NCBI RefSeq assembly: GCF_039528515.1
Contig: NZ_BAAALT010000013.1
Coordinates: forward strand, 32,226 to 96,225
Source: Luedemannella flava
Lineage (GTDB): Bacteria; Actinomycetota; Actinomycetes; Mycobacteriales; Micromonosporaceae
DNA length: 64,000 bases
Direction of reading: 5' to 3'
Shown here: positions 1 to 7,245 of the stretch, piece after piece
How positions within the stretch are numbered: position 1 is the first letter of the stretch
Layout: every line of letters begins with the position of its first letter
Program-made: the position numbers and the translations under genes
Notes under the pieces: generated by a model
Told to the model about the DNA's origin: nothing
The model's database searches: none
Seen by the model: only the letters and a program-made list of their open reading frames with translations

Positions 1-98
1 ACGGCGCCGGCCTCGCCCTGACCACGATCGAGCTGCACCGGCCGAGCCTCGACGACGTGTTCCTCACCAAGACCGGCCGCTCGCTGCGGGAAAGCTGA
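1..98 (+). CDS. ABC transporter ATP-binding protein, C-terminal end (partial)
   Basis: The frame is open from the left edge and stops at 96-98. The last 32 residues (IELHRPSLDDVFLTKTGRSL) match the C-terminal tail of DrrA-type ATPases, where a PSLDDVFL motif follows the nucleotide-binding domain. The partner permease starts 11 bases downstream on the same strand, so the two form an exporter operon of the drug/lipid ABC-2 type. Walker motifs lie outside the window, so the substrate cannot be judged. Confidence 0.85.
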   Translation, partial: GAGLALTTIELHRPSLDDVFLTKTGRSLRES

Positions 99-109
99 GG
101 CAGACGACC

Positions 110-874
110 ATGAAGTTCCTCCGTGACACCTGGCTCATCCTCCAGCGCCAGATGCTCCTCCTGCTGCGCAACCCGGTCTGGATCTTCGTCGGCATCTTCC
201 AGCCGGTGATGTACCTGCTGCTGTTCGCGCCGCTGCTCAAGCCGGCGCTCGCGCCGCTCGGCGCGAACACCAACGCGGAGACGTACCGCATCTTCGTGCC
301 CGGCCTGCTCGTGCTGCTCGCCATCTTCGGCGGGCTGTTCCAGGGCTTCGGGCTCATCGCCGAGCTGCGCGCGGGCGTCATCGAGCGGTCCCGGGTCACC
401 CCGGTCAGCCGCCTGGCCCTGCTGCTCGGCCGGTCGCTGCGCGACGTCGTGTCGCTCATCGCGCAGGCGATCATCATCACCCTGCTCGCGCTCGCCTTCG
501 GCCTGCGCGTCTACATCGAGAACCTGCTGCTGGCCTTCCTGCTGCTCGCGCTCATCGCGCTGATGACCTCGGCGGTCTCCTACGGGGTCGCGCTCAAGGT
601 GCGCAGCGAGGACGCGCTGGCCCCGCTGATGAACACGGTGGCCCAGCCGGTGCTGCTCCTGTCGGGCATCCTGCTGCCGCTCGCGTTCGCGCCCGCGTGG
701 CTCAAGAACGTCGCCCAGTGGAACCCGTTCTCGTGGGCGGTCGACGGCACCCGGGCCCTGTTCGCCGGCGACCTCGGCAACGACCGGGTGTGGCAGTCGC
801 TGCTCATCATGGGCGTGCTCACGTCACTCGCCGTGTTCTGGGCGGCCCGCGAGTTCGCCCGAAGCGTGCGCTGA
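110..874 (+). CDS. ABC-2 type transporter permease (DrrB-like)
   Basis: A 254-residue integral membrane protein, the usual length for DrrB/NodJ-type permeases. It has an N-terminal amphipathic stretch (MKFLRDTWLILQRQ) followed by about six hydrophobic segments, the first around PVWIFVGIFQPVMYLLLFAP and the last near the C-terminus. A conserved NPFSWAVDGTRALFAG block lies near residues 204-219, typical of ABC-2 membrane domains. With the ATPase just upstream it should form an exporter in the cytoplasmic membrane. The substrate (lipid, antibiotic or drug) cannot be told from the sequence. ATG at 110 is the first start after the ATPase stop. Confidence 0.88.
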   Translation: MKFLRDTWLILQRQMLLLLRNPVWIFVGIFQPVMYLLLFAPLLKPALAPLGANTNAETYRIFVPGLLVLLAIFGGLFQGFGLIAELRAGVIERSRVTPVSRLALLLGRSLRDVVSLIAQAIIITLLALAFGLRVYIENLLLAFLLLALIALMTSAVSYGVALKVRSEDALAPLMNTVAQPVLLLSGILLPLAFAPAWLKNVAQWNPFSWAVDGTRALFAGDLGNDRVWQSLLIMGVLTSLAVFWAAREFARSVR

Positions 875-912
875 CGTTCGGGCGGGGCGCCACCCGGCGC
901 CCCGCCCGAACG
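875..912. terminator. Bidirectional terminator hairpin
   Basis: A perfect 17-bp stem (875-891 pairs with 896-912) with a 4-base loop lies exactly between the stop codons of the convergent permease and O-methyltransferase genes. It very likely ends transcription from both sides. Confidence 0.85.
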
Positions 913-914
913 TG

Positions 915-1568
915 TCAGCGTTTGCGGGCGATCGTCAGACCGTCGGCGAGCGGCAGCAGCACCGAGTCGACCCGCTCGTCGGCCAGGACCGCGTCGTTGA
1001 ACGCGACCATCGCGTGGTCGTCCGGGCTCTGCGGCGCGACGATGCGGCCGTGGCGCAGCACGTTGTCCAGCAGGATCACGCCGCCGGGCCGCATGCGCGG
1101 CACCAGCTCCGCCCAGTAGGTCGGGTAGGAGGCCTTGTCCGCGTCGATGAACGCCAGGTCCAGGTGCTCCTCGGCGGGCAGCTCCCGCAGCTTCTCGGCG
1201 GCCGACCCGATACGCAGCTCGATCTTGTCGGTCAGCCCGGCCCGCGCCCAGTACTTGCGGGCGATCGACGTGTACTCCTCCGAGATGTCGAAGCAGGTCA
1301 GCACGCCGTCATCGGCCATCCCGCGGGCGATCGAGATGGACGACAGGCCGGTGAACGTGCCGACCTCCGCCGCCCGGCGCACGCCGAGCAGCCTCGTGAA
1401 GAGGGTCAGGAAGCCCGACTGCTCCGGCGCGATCTGCATGCCGGACTCGGCCGGCAGCACGGCCAGCGTCTCGGCGATCAGGTCGGCGATCAGCGGGTCG
1501 GGCGGGCAGCTGTGCGCTACGACGTACGCGTGCAACTCGTCGGAGAGCCCCAGGGTCTTGGCGGTCAT
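915..1568 (-). CDS. SAM-dependent O-methyltransferase (caffeoyl-CoA OMT-like, Methyltransf_3)
   Basis: A 217-residue class I methyltransferase. The SAM-binding motif AAEVGTFTG is at about residues 66-74. The acidic metal/substrate motif LAFIDADKASYPTYW is at about 138-152, and a LLDNVLRHG block follows. This set is typical of divalent-cation-dependent catechol/caffeoyl-CoA O-methyltransferases such as Rv0187 and the Streptomyces homologues. I chose the ATG at 1568 because the sequence further upstream has no family character. It ends next to a shared terminator and is followed upstream by maf on the same strand. The acceptor is probably a small catechol-like compound, but this is inferred from the family only. 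Confidence 0.85.
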   Translation of the reverse strand: MTAKTLGLSDELHAYVVAHSCPPDPLIADLIAETLAVLPAESGMQIAPEQSGFLTLFTRLLGVRRAAEVGTFTGLSSISIARGMADDGVLTCFDISEEYTSIARKYWARAGLTDKIELRIGSAAEKLRELPAEEHLDLAFIDADKASYPTYWAELVPRMRPGGVILLDNVLRHGRIVAPQSPDDHAMVAFNDAVLADERVDSVLLPLADGLTIARKR

Positions 1569-1578
1569 ACCCGTGACC

Positions 1579-2229
1579 CTAGTCCGACCAGAGATCGAAC
1601 ACGGCCACATCGTGCGCCGCCAGCAGGTCGCGCAGCAGCGGCAGGGACAGGCCCACGACGGTGCCCGGGTCGCCCTCGACCTCGCGGACGAACCATCCGC
1701 CGAGCCCGTCGATGGTGAACGCGCCGGCCACGTGCAGGGGCTCGCCCGTCGCGACGTACGCGTCGATCTCCGCGTCGCTCAGGTCGGCGAACCGGACCGT
1801 GGTCCGGGCGACCCGCTCGTGCAGTTCGTCCGTCACCGCGTCGATCAGACAGTGCCCCGTGTGCAGCACGCCCTCGCGGCCCCGCATCGCGTGCCAGCGC
1901 TTTCGCGCGTCCTCGGCGTCAGTGGGCTTGCCGAGGATCGCGCCGTCGAAGGCCAGCACCGAGTCGCAGCCCAGCACGAGGCGCCGGCGCCCGTCGGCGT
2001 TCACCCCCGCCGCCGGCGCGTGCAGCCGCAGCCGCACCGCGACCGCCTCCGCCTTGAGCCGGGCCAACGTGCCCGCCAGCACGTCCGCGTCCATGGCATC
2101 CACAGTGGATTCATCCACGCCGCTGACCAGCACCTCGGGTTCCACCCCGGCGGCGCGCAGCGTCTTCAGTCGGGCCGGGCTGGCCGAGGCCAGCACCAGC
2201 AGGGCGCTTGTCGTACTCACGATGGTCAC
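1579..2229 (-). CDS. maf: Maf-like nucleoside triphosphate pyrophosphatase
   Basis: A 216-residue cytoplasmic protein with the Maf signature near the N-terminus (LASASPARLKTL, about residues 13-24), the SGVDES motif, and the catalytic region LGCDSVLAFDG followed by LGKPTDAEDARKRW. Maf proteins hydrolyse dTTP/UTP or modified pyrimidine nucleotides to monophosphates and have been linked to septum arrest. It lies 10 bases upstream of the O-methyltransferase start and is probably cotranscribed with it. It is divergent from mscL. Confidence 0.9.
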   Translation of the reverse strand: MTIVSTTSALLVLASASPARLKTLRAAGVEPEVLVSGVDESTVDAMDADVLAGTLARLKAEAVAVRLRLHAPAAGVNADGRRRLVLGCDSVLAFDGAILGKPTDAEDARKRWHAMRGREGVLHTGHCLIDAVTDELHERVARTTVRFADLSDAEIDAYVATGEPLHVAGAFTIDGLGGWFVREVEGDPGTVVGLSLPLLRDLLAAHDVAVFDLWSD

Positions 2230-2257
2230 GTTACCGATCTATGGGCCCGACGGCAGA

Positions 2258-2818
2258 ATGTCGCGCATGCGGAAGCTGATGCGCGAGTTCCGCGCGTTCG
2301 CGATGAGCGGCAACATGCTCGACCTCGCGCTCGGGTTCATCATCGGCACGGCGTTCGCGGCGCTCGTCCAGTCCCTCGCCCAGAACATCCTCATGCAGTT
2401 CGTCGCCGCCGTGGCCGGCAAGCAGGACTACTCGAAGGTGTCGGTCAAGGTCGGCGAGGCCGACATCTACTACGGCAGGTTCGTCACCGACCTGCTCAAC
2501 TTCCTCATCCTCACGGCCGTGCTGTTCTTCGTCATCAAGATGATCAGCTGGCTGGGGATCGCGCGCGGGCGGGTGTTCGGCCGCCGCGACTGTCCGTGGT
2601 GCTGCGAGGAGGTGGCCGTCAACGCGCTGGTCTGCAAGTTCTGCCGCCAGCCGCTGGTCGAGGAACTGCCGACCCTCGCGGAGGCGCGCAAGCGCCTGGA
2701 GTCCCAGCAGGCCCGCCGCCTCCCGTTCCCGTTCGGGACGCTCGCCCCGCTCCCGAAACCCCGCCGCCGTCCCACCTCCCCGCCACCGCCCCCGCCGGAC
2801 GCGGGCGACACGACCTAG
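2258..2818 (+). CDS. mscL: MscL-type mechanosensitive channel with C-terminal zinc ribbon
   Basis: About 186 residues. The N-terminal part is MscL-like: amphipathic REFRAFAMSGN, first membrane helix LDLALGFIIGTAFAALVQS (about 21-39) and second helix near residues 78-99 (LLNFLILTAVLFFVIKMISW). Instead of the usual cytoplasmic helix bundle, the protein continues into a CPWC-x10-CKFC tetracysteine module (Cys112, 115, 126, 129) that looks like a zinc ribbon, then a Pro/Arg-rich tail ending in PPPPPPD. Standard MscL is about 130-150 residues. Three in-frame ATGs (2258, 2267, 2279) are possible and none has a strong ribosome site, so the start is uncertain by up to seven residues. It is divergent from maf. 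Confidence 0.85.
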   Translation: MSRMRKLMREFRAFAMSGNMLDLALGFIIGTAFAALVQSLAQNILMQFVAAVAGKQDYSKVSVKVGEADIYYGRFVTDLLNFLILTAVLFFVIKMISWLGIARGRVFGRRDCPWCCEEVAVNALVCKFCRQPLVEELPTLAEARKRLESQQARRLPFPFGTLAPLPKPRRRPTSPPPPPPDAGDTT

Positions 2819-2892
2819 CCGGGTCATGGACGGAACAGCCGAAACAGCGGCCATGATCATCCAAGATCCGCAGTGCGGGGGTGAGGGGAGCG

Positions 2893-3066
2893 TCAGCGGG
2901 TGGGGCGGTAGGTGCGGGCCCAGCGGGAGGGCGGTGCGGGGGGCGGCGGCGCGGCGGCGCTGAGCGCCGCCAAGGCGCCGACGAGCGCCGCCAGTTCCTC
3001 GGATGTCGGCGCGCCGCGCACCACGTCCACGCGCGGCGGCTCGTTGTCCGGGAGAGGTGCTGCCAT
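2893..3066 (-). CDS. Acyl-CoA carboxylase epsilon subunit (AccE-like)
   Basis: A 57-residue protein with the actinobacterial carboxylase epsilon pattern: VDVVRGAPTSEELAALVGAL (residues 13-32), a low-complexity Ala/Pro linker, and a basic end SRWARTYRPTR. Epsilon chains bind and stabilise the biotinylated alpha and carboxyltransferase beta chains of acetyl/propionyl-CoA carboxylases. In many actinomycetes the gene directly follows accD; here accD lies about 6.5 kb away (9509-11086). ATG at 3066 fits the family N-terminus. It is convergent with mscL. Confidence 0.8.
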   Translation of the reverse strand: MAAPLPDNEPPRVDVVRGAPTSEELAALVGALAALSAAAPPPPAPPSRWARTYRPTR

Positions 3067-3147
3067 ACCGGGAGCATAGGACTCCGGCGTTCGGGTGACC
3101 CGGGGATATACCGTCGACGGCACCAGCCGGCATCGAGAGGGCCAGAT

Positions 3148-5406
3148 GTGAGACCCCGCCTGATGATGGCCGCCGTCGTGGGCGTACTCGTGGGAATGGT
3201 CCCGAGCCCGGCGGCGGCCAACGAACCGAGCAGGGCGTCGACGTCGGCGCCGGTCACCTACCGGGTGACCTTCGCGGCCCGGGTCTGCGACGGGTTTGAG
3301 CAGGTCAGCGCGGCTCGGGTGCGCAGCGACCGGGCGGAGGCGCCGCGCCAGCCGGGCCGCGACTCGCCGTACGCGCCGGGTCAGGCCGTGGACCCGCAGG
3401 TGGAGTCGGCCGCCCAGCCGGGGTGCCGGCCGCTGCCGGGGGTCGCGTTCACGCTGGGCACGGGCCGCAGTCGGGGGACGCCGCTGAGCGTCGTGACCGA
3501 ACCGTTCGCCACGAAGATCGTCACCCGCGAGACGACGCCGCTGCTGGACGCCCGGGGCCAGCCGACCGGCGGCACGCTGGCGGGCGCGACCACCATCAGC
3601 CTGACCGCCGCGCAGCGGGCCGCGGCCCAGTCGCGCGGCAGGCTGTGGGCGCAGCCCGGGACCCCGAAGGACCCGTTGCCCGGCGGCGGCCAGCTGGCGT
3701 TCGCGACCCTGCGCTGCGCGGCCGACCAGCGCGACGGCGCGAACGTCGCCTGGGTGGGCTTCCCCGCGCAGGTCCGGCACGTGTTCTGCGTGGCCTACTA
3801 CGTGACCGGCGCGTCCGTCGCCACCGGCACGGTCGTGGTGCAGGCGGCGCTGACCCGACCGGTGGGCTACCCGCAGCCGCTGCGGCTGCGCACCGACCTC
3901 ACCTACGCGCCCGACGGCGCGGCCCGGCTGATCGTGCCCGGCGGCGCGGCCACGCTCCCGTCGCGCGGTTCGGGCTCGGAGGTGCGGTTCACCCGGCTCG
4001 CCACGGCGCCCGGCGGGGTGCCGTACTCGATGGCCGCCGAGCCGCCGTCCGGCTGGACCGTCGCCTCGCTGACGTGCACGCCGGCGCTCGGGTCCGGGGT
4101 GGGCGTCTCAGGCGCCGCCGCGACGATCGCGTTGGCCGCCGGCGACACGGTGACCTGCACGTACCTGCTGTCCCCGCCGCCGGTGACCGGTCTCGTGCTG
4201 CGCGCCGTCGCGGAGGAGGGCGCGGGCACGTTCACCTTCGCGGTGCGCGGGCCGGCGTCCGCCGACCTCGTCGCCACGACCGGCCCGCCCGGCGAGCCGG
4301 TCTACGCCGCCGGGGCGAACCTCACCGCGCTGCCCGCCGGGACCTACACCGTGAGCCAGACCCTGCCCGCCGAGGGCGCCTGGCGGCTGGCGTCGGTGAC
4401 CTGCGACGGGCAGACCATGCCGGTCTCCGGCCTCACCGCCACGATCGAGATCCCGACCGCCGGCGCGCCCCGCGACTGCGTCTTCCGCAGCGTCCGCCGC
4501 CAGGGCAGCCTCACGCTGCGGCTGGCCACCGCCGACGCCGCGGGCGCCGGCGTGTTCGTGGTCGCGGGCGGGTCCGCGGGCCTCACCCCGGTGGGCGGCT
4601 TCGGCCTCACCGCCACCACACCCGACGGGAGTACGCCCACGAGCGCCAGCGGCGACCTGCCGACCACCCTGCCCCTCGGCGAGTACGACGTGACGGCGGT
4701 CCCCGCGCTCGCGACCGTGTCGGGATCCTGGCGGCTGACCGGCCTGTCCTGCGACGAGGGCCCCGGCTCGCCGGCGGTCGGGCTGGACGGCCCGGCCGCG
4801 CTGACCGTGGCGCTGACCCCGGAGCGGCCGTCGCGCACCTGCACCGCCTCGTACGCGCTGCTCGCCGCGACCCAGCTGCGGCTGGTCTGGTCGATGCCGG
4901 ACGGCGCGGCGGGCTCGACCGCCGCGACCGGGCAGGTGCTGGACGTGGCGTGCGCGGACGGGGCGAGCGGGCGCCTGATCCGGGCGCCGGGGGCGGTCGA
5001 GGCCCAACTGCCCCGGCCGCTCTACTTCGCGGCCGCCACCACCTGCGACATCACGGCCGGGCAGAACGCGCCGGCCGGCCTGAGCGTCACGGTGCGCACC
5101 GAGTCGCGGCCGGTGGGCGACGTGCCGGTCGCGTCCGCCAGCCCGGCGGGTGGCGGCGCGGCCGGCGAGACGGCGGTGACCGGCCTGCCGACGCACGTGA
5201 CGGTGGACCTGTCGATGGCCGAGGTGGTGGTCACGGTGCTCGACGGGCCGCCCGCCCCCACCAGCGCGCCACCGACGGTCGTGGCCGGCGGGTCGTTCCC
5301 GGTCCCGCCGATGGCGCTGGTCGGCGCCGGCGTCGTGCTGGCCGGGGCGTTCCTGCTGCTGCTCGTGGTGGTGCGGGCACGCGGCCAGCGCCGGGACCCT
5401 ATGTGA
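3148..5406 (+). CDS. Secreted, membrane-anchored surface protein with repeated Cys-containing beta domains
   Basis: About 752 residues from a GTG with a GAGAGG ribosome site 7 bases upstream. The N-terminus is a classical signal peptide (basic RPR, hydrophobic core MMAAVVGVLVGMVPS, cleavage after AAA). Three related repeats can be seen, each with an aromatic-X-Leu/Val pattern before Cys: GWTVASLTCTP, AWRLASVTCDG and SWRLTGLSCDE. They resemble prealbumin-fold/SpaA-like surface domains. The C-terminus has one membrane helix (ALVGAGVVLAGAFLLLLVVV) followed by RARGQRRDPM, with no LPXTG motif, so it is anchored by the helix. Function is unknown. The stop region overlaps the convergent ATP-grasp gene by 8 bases. 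Confidence 0.75.
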   Translation: MRPRLMMAAVVGVLVGMVPSPAAANEPSRASTSAPVTYRVTFAARVCDGFEQVSAARVRSDRAEAPRQPGRDSPYAPGQAVDPQVESAAQPGCRPLPGVAFTLGTGRSRGTPLSVVTEPFATKIVTRETTPLLDARGQPTGGTLAGATTISLTAAQRAAAQSRGRLWAQPGTPKDPLPGGGQLAFATLRCAADQRDGANVAWVGFPAQVRHVFCVAYYVTGASVATGTVVVQAALTRPVGYPQPLRLRTDLTYAPDGAARLIVPGGAATLPSRGSGSEVRFTRLATAPGGVPYSMAAEPPSGWTVASLTCTPALGSGVGVSGAAATIALAAGDTVTCTYLLSPPPVTGLVLRAVAEEGAGTFTFAVRGPASADLVATTGPPGEPVYAAGANLTALPAGTYTVSQTLPAEGAWRLASVTCDGQTMPVSGLTATIEIPTAGAPRDCVFRSVRRQGSLTLRLATADAAGAGVFVVAGGSAGLTPVGGFGLTATTPDGSTPTSASGDLPTTLPLGEYDVTAVPALATVSGSWRLTGLSCDEGPGSPAVGLDGPAALTVALTPERPSRTCTASYALLAATQLRLVWSMPDGAAGSTAATGQVLDVACADGASGRLIRAPGAVEAQLPRPLYFAAATTCDITAGQNAPAGLSVTVRTESRPVGDVPVASASPAGGGAAGETAVTGLPTHVTVDLSMAEVVVTVLDGPPAPTSAPPTVVAGGSFPVPPMALVGAGVVLAGAFLLLLVVVRARGQRRDPM

Positions 5407-6580
5407 TCAGGTGCGGGATGAACCGGGCGTTCGTGTCCGTGATCAGCCCGGCGGTCTCCCGGATGCCGAGGCCCGCCGGCTCGTCGTCGACCACCCACGC
5501 GCCGAGCACCGTGCGGTTCCCGTCGAACTCCGGCAGGGCGTGGAACGCCTGGTAGCACTGCGGCCCGGCGTACGGGAAGACCGGCTTGCCGGCAACGGAG
5601 AAGCCGGGCGTCACGATCTTCACGCCGGCACCCTCCCGGCCGAGCAGCGGCTTCTCGACGTAGCCGAGGGCGGCCAGCTCGCGCGGTCCATCCAGATAGG
5701 ACGCCAGCAGGTTGGGGTGACCGGGGTAGCGCTCCCACAGCAGCGCGAGCAGCGCCTTGTTGGACAGCAGCATCTTCCACGCGGGCTCGATCCAGCGCGG
5801 GCCGCGCCCGGCGAGCGCCAGGTCGAGCAGGTGGCCGCCGAAGCTGTCCGAGACCAGCCATTCCCACGGGTACAACTTGAAGATGGTTCTGATCTCGCGG
5901 TCGTGCTCGTCGACGAACCGGCCGGCGGGGTCCCAACCGATCTCCTCAATCGGCAGGCACGCCGTGTGCAGGCCGGCCTGCTCGGCGCACTCCTGCAGGT
6001 AGGTGGCCGTCATGAAGTCCTCGCCGACCTCGTCGGCGGACGTGTACGTGACGTGCACCGGGCCCGACGGCAGGTTCGCCGCGTGCTTGCGCCACGCCTC
6101 GACGAGCCGCTCGTGCAGCGAGTTCCACTGGTCCTTGCCGGGGTGGCGTTCCTCCAGCCAGAACCACTGCGGGCCGGCCGCCTCCAGCAGCGAGGTGGGG
6201 GTGTCCGCGTTGTACTCGAGCATCCGGGCCGGCCCGTCGCCGTCGTAGCGCAGGTCGAACCGGCCGTACAGGCTGATCTCCTCGGCGCGGCGGTGCCACG
6301 AGCGCTCGATGAGCTCGACGACGCGCGGGTTGGCGATGGCGTAGTCGGCGTAGCGCCGCTCCGCGATCACCCAGGCGACCGTGTCGAGGCACATCTCGTG
6401 CAGTTCGGCGACCGTGTCCTCCAGCCGCTCGACCTCGGGCAGGCTGAACTCGTAGTACGCCGATTCGTCCCAGTACGCGTAGAGCTGGCCGTTGTCGCCG
6501 GGCGTGACCGCGTACAGCAGGCCCTGCTCCTCGACCGTGGCCTGCCAGTCGGGCCGGGGGGTGCAGGCGACGCGGCGCAT
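5399..6580 (-). CDS. Glutathionylspermidine synthase-like ATP-grasp ligase (YgiC/YjfC family)
   Basis: A 393-residue protein, close to E. coli YgiC/YjfC in length. It carries the family blocks GRFDLRYDGDGP and MLEYNADTPTSLLEA (about residues 97-124), KLYPWEWLVSDSFGG, EPAWKMLLSNKALLALLWE, the nucleotide-binding KPLLGREGAGVKI, and the C-terminal LGIRETAGLITDTNARF. There is no amidase domain, so it is a stand-alone amide-bond-forming ligase and not the bifunctional Gsp synthetase. Its ATG shares one base with the stop of the preceding Gly-rich membrane protein gene (TGATG), so the two are translationally coupled. By analogy with ygiB-ygiC and yjfM-yjfC, that partner may be the protein modified. 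This is an inference. Confidence 0.88.
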   Translation of the reverse strand: MRRVACTPRPDWQATVEEQGLLYAVTPGDNGQLYAYWDESAYYEFSLPEVERLEDTVAELHEMCLDTVAWVIAERRYADYAIANPRVVELIERSWHRRAEEISLYGRFDLRYDGDGPARMLEYNADTPTSLLEAAGPQWFWLEERHPGKDQWNSLHERLVEAWRKHAANLPSGPVHVTYTSADEVGEDFMTATYLQECAEQAGLHTACLPIEEIGWDPAGRFVDEHDREIRTIFKLYPWEWLVSDSFGGHLLDLALAGRGPRWIEPAWKMLLSNKALLALLWERYPGHPNLLASYLDGPRELAALGYVEKPLLGREGAGVKIVTPGFSVAGKPVFPYAGPQCYQAFHALPEFDGNRTVLGAWVVDDEPAGLGIRETAGLITDTNARFIPHLIT

Positions 6581-7026
6581 CAGCTGCCGCCGCCGACGAA
6601 CCGGCCGAAGCCGCCACGCGAGAACGAGCCGCCGGTGACCTTCTCGCCGACCCGGCTGCCGCCGCCACCGCCGTAGTACCAGCGGCCGACGCCGCCACCG
6701 CCCGAGCCGCAGTACGAGTTCTCGATCACCTGCTGGGTGCGCTGGTCGATGCACCGCTTGCGCTGGAAGAACTGCTCGTAGGTGGCCGTGCCGCAGCACG
6801 CGAGGGCGAGCGCCCCCACGATGCCGAACGCCACGTACTCGGATTTCTTGGTGCTCTTGGCGGCCGCCGCGCGCCGCGCACGGGCCTTGTCGGCGGCGCG
6901 GACCCACTTCGCGCCCTGTTCGAGGCGCTGGATGGAAGGGTGCTCGGCAGGGTCGGCCCCGTCGCGGTCGCGGCGTGCCTTCCGCGCCCGGCGTGCCCGG
7001 GCCCGCTTCCCCGTCTGCTTCTTCAT
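6580..7026 (-). CDS. Small membrane protein with Gly-rich tail, YgiB/YjfM-like partner of the ATP-grasp ligase
   Basis: 148 residues: a very basic N-terminal 60 residues (KKQTGKRARARRARKARRDR), one membrane segment (YVAFGIVGALALACCGTATY, about 64-83), two further Cys (KRCIDQ and NSYCGSG), and a Gly/Ser/Phe-rich tail ending FSRGGFGRFVGGGS. E. coli DUF1190 proteins YgiB and YjfM have the same plan (membrane anchor plus Gly-rich C-terminus) and sit directly before ygiC/yjfC. I infer equivalence by position and composition, not by clear homology. The gene is coupled to the ligase gene and divergent from the DUF350 gene. Confidence 0.7.
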   Translation of the reverse strand: MKKQTGKRARARRARKARRDRDGADPAEHPSIQRLEQGAKWVRAADKARARRAAAAKSTKKSEYVAFGIVGALALACCGTATYEQFFQRKRCIDQRTQQVIENSYCGSGGGGVGRWYYGGGGGSRVGEKVTGGSFSRGGFGRFVGGGS

Positions 7027-7074
7027 GGCCGGCGAGCGTACCGGGCATGGTCAAAGCGCCTCTTGCGGAGGTCC

Positions 7075-7080
7075 GGTACC
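7075..7080 (+). promoter_or_regulatory. Candidate -10 element (TACCGT) for the leader ORFs and DUF350 gene
   Basis: TACCGT fits the actinobacterial TANNNT -10 pattern and lies 10 bases before the ATG of the first leader ORF. No clear -35 box is visible. Transcription starting here would give an almost leaderless message. Confidence 0.4.
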
Positions 7081-7090
7081 GTTCGGCGCC

Positions 7091-7171
7091 ATGAGCGAGC
7101 GTCAGCGAGCGAATCATCAGCTCGGTAGGAACTCATGTCGATGCCGGAGCGCAGCGGAGGCAGCGGCATGA
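7091..7171 (+). CDS. Leader ORF 1 (26 codons), repeat copy A
   Basis: An ATG-initiated 26-residue ORF beginning MSERQRANHQLG and ending CRCRSAAEAAA. Its TGA overlaps the ATG of the next copy in an ATGA (4-base overlap). No ribosome site precedes it, but a -10-like TACCGT lies just upstream. The 3' part of the ORF carries GCGGAGG seven bases before the next ATG, so it provides the ribosome site for the following ORF. The peptide resembles no family I know. It may act only to couple translation. Confidence 0.5.
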   Translation: MSERQRANHQLGRNSCRCRSAAEAAA

Positions 7172-7241
7172 GTGAGCGTCAGCGAGCGAATCATCAGCTC
7201 GGGAATCAATGCCGGTGCCGGAGCGCAGCGGAGGCAGCGGC
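7091..7241 (+). repeat. Tandem direct repeat, two copies of a start-codon-linked cassette
   Basis: Copy A is 7091-7167 and copy B 7168-7241. Both begin ATGAGYGAGCGTCAGCGAGC and end GGAGCGCAGCGGAGGCAGCGG plus C immediately before the next ATG. They differ by a 3-base indel and a few substitutions in the middle. A diverged third copy precedes pckG at 14780-14853. Each copy has its own ATG and ends with a ribosome site placed for the next ATG. Confidence 0.85.
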
Positions 7242-7245
7242 ATGA
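7168..7245 (+). CDS. Leader ORF 2 (25 codons), repeat copy B
   Basis: A 25-residue ORF, MSERQRANHQLG at the start and CRCRSAAEAAA at the end, nearly identical to leader ORF 1. It has a strong ribosome site (GGAGG, 7 bases before the ATG) supplied by copy A. Its TGA overlaps the ATG of the DUF350 gene in an ATGA. The chain ORF1-ORF2-DUF350 is therefore three translationally coupled frames. Function of the peptide is unknown. Confidence 0.5.
   Translation: MSERQRANHQLGNQCRCRSAAEAAA

Noticed and set aside
3423..5555. 710-codon plus-strand frame inside the surface protein gene
   Set aside because: It is a frame-shifted shadow of the signal-peptide-bearing surface protein and shows no domain or ribosome site.
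7091..7241. CRISPR-like or insertion-sequence-end interpretation of the tandem repeat
   Set aside because: There are only two contiguous copies without spacers, no inverted ends and no cas or transposase gene nearby. A third copy precedes another gene's start codon.
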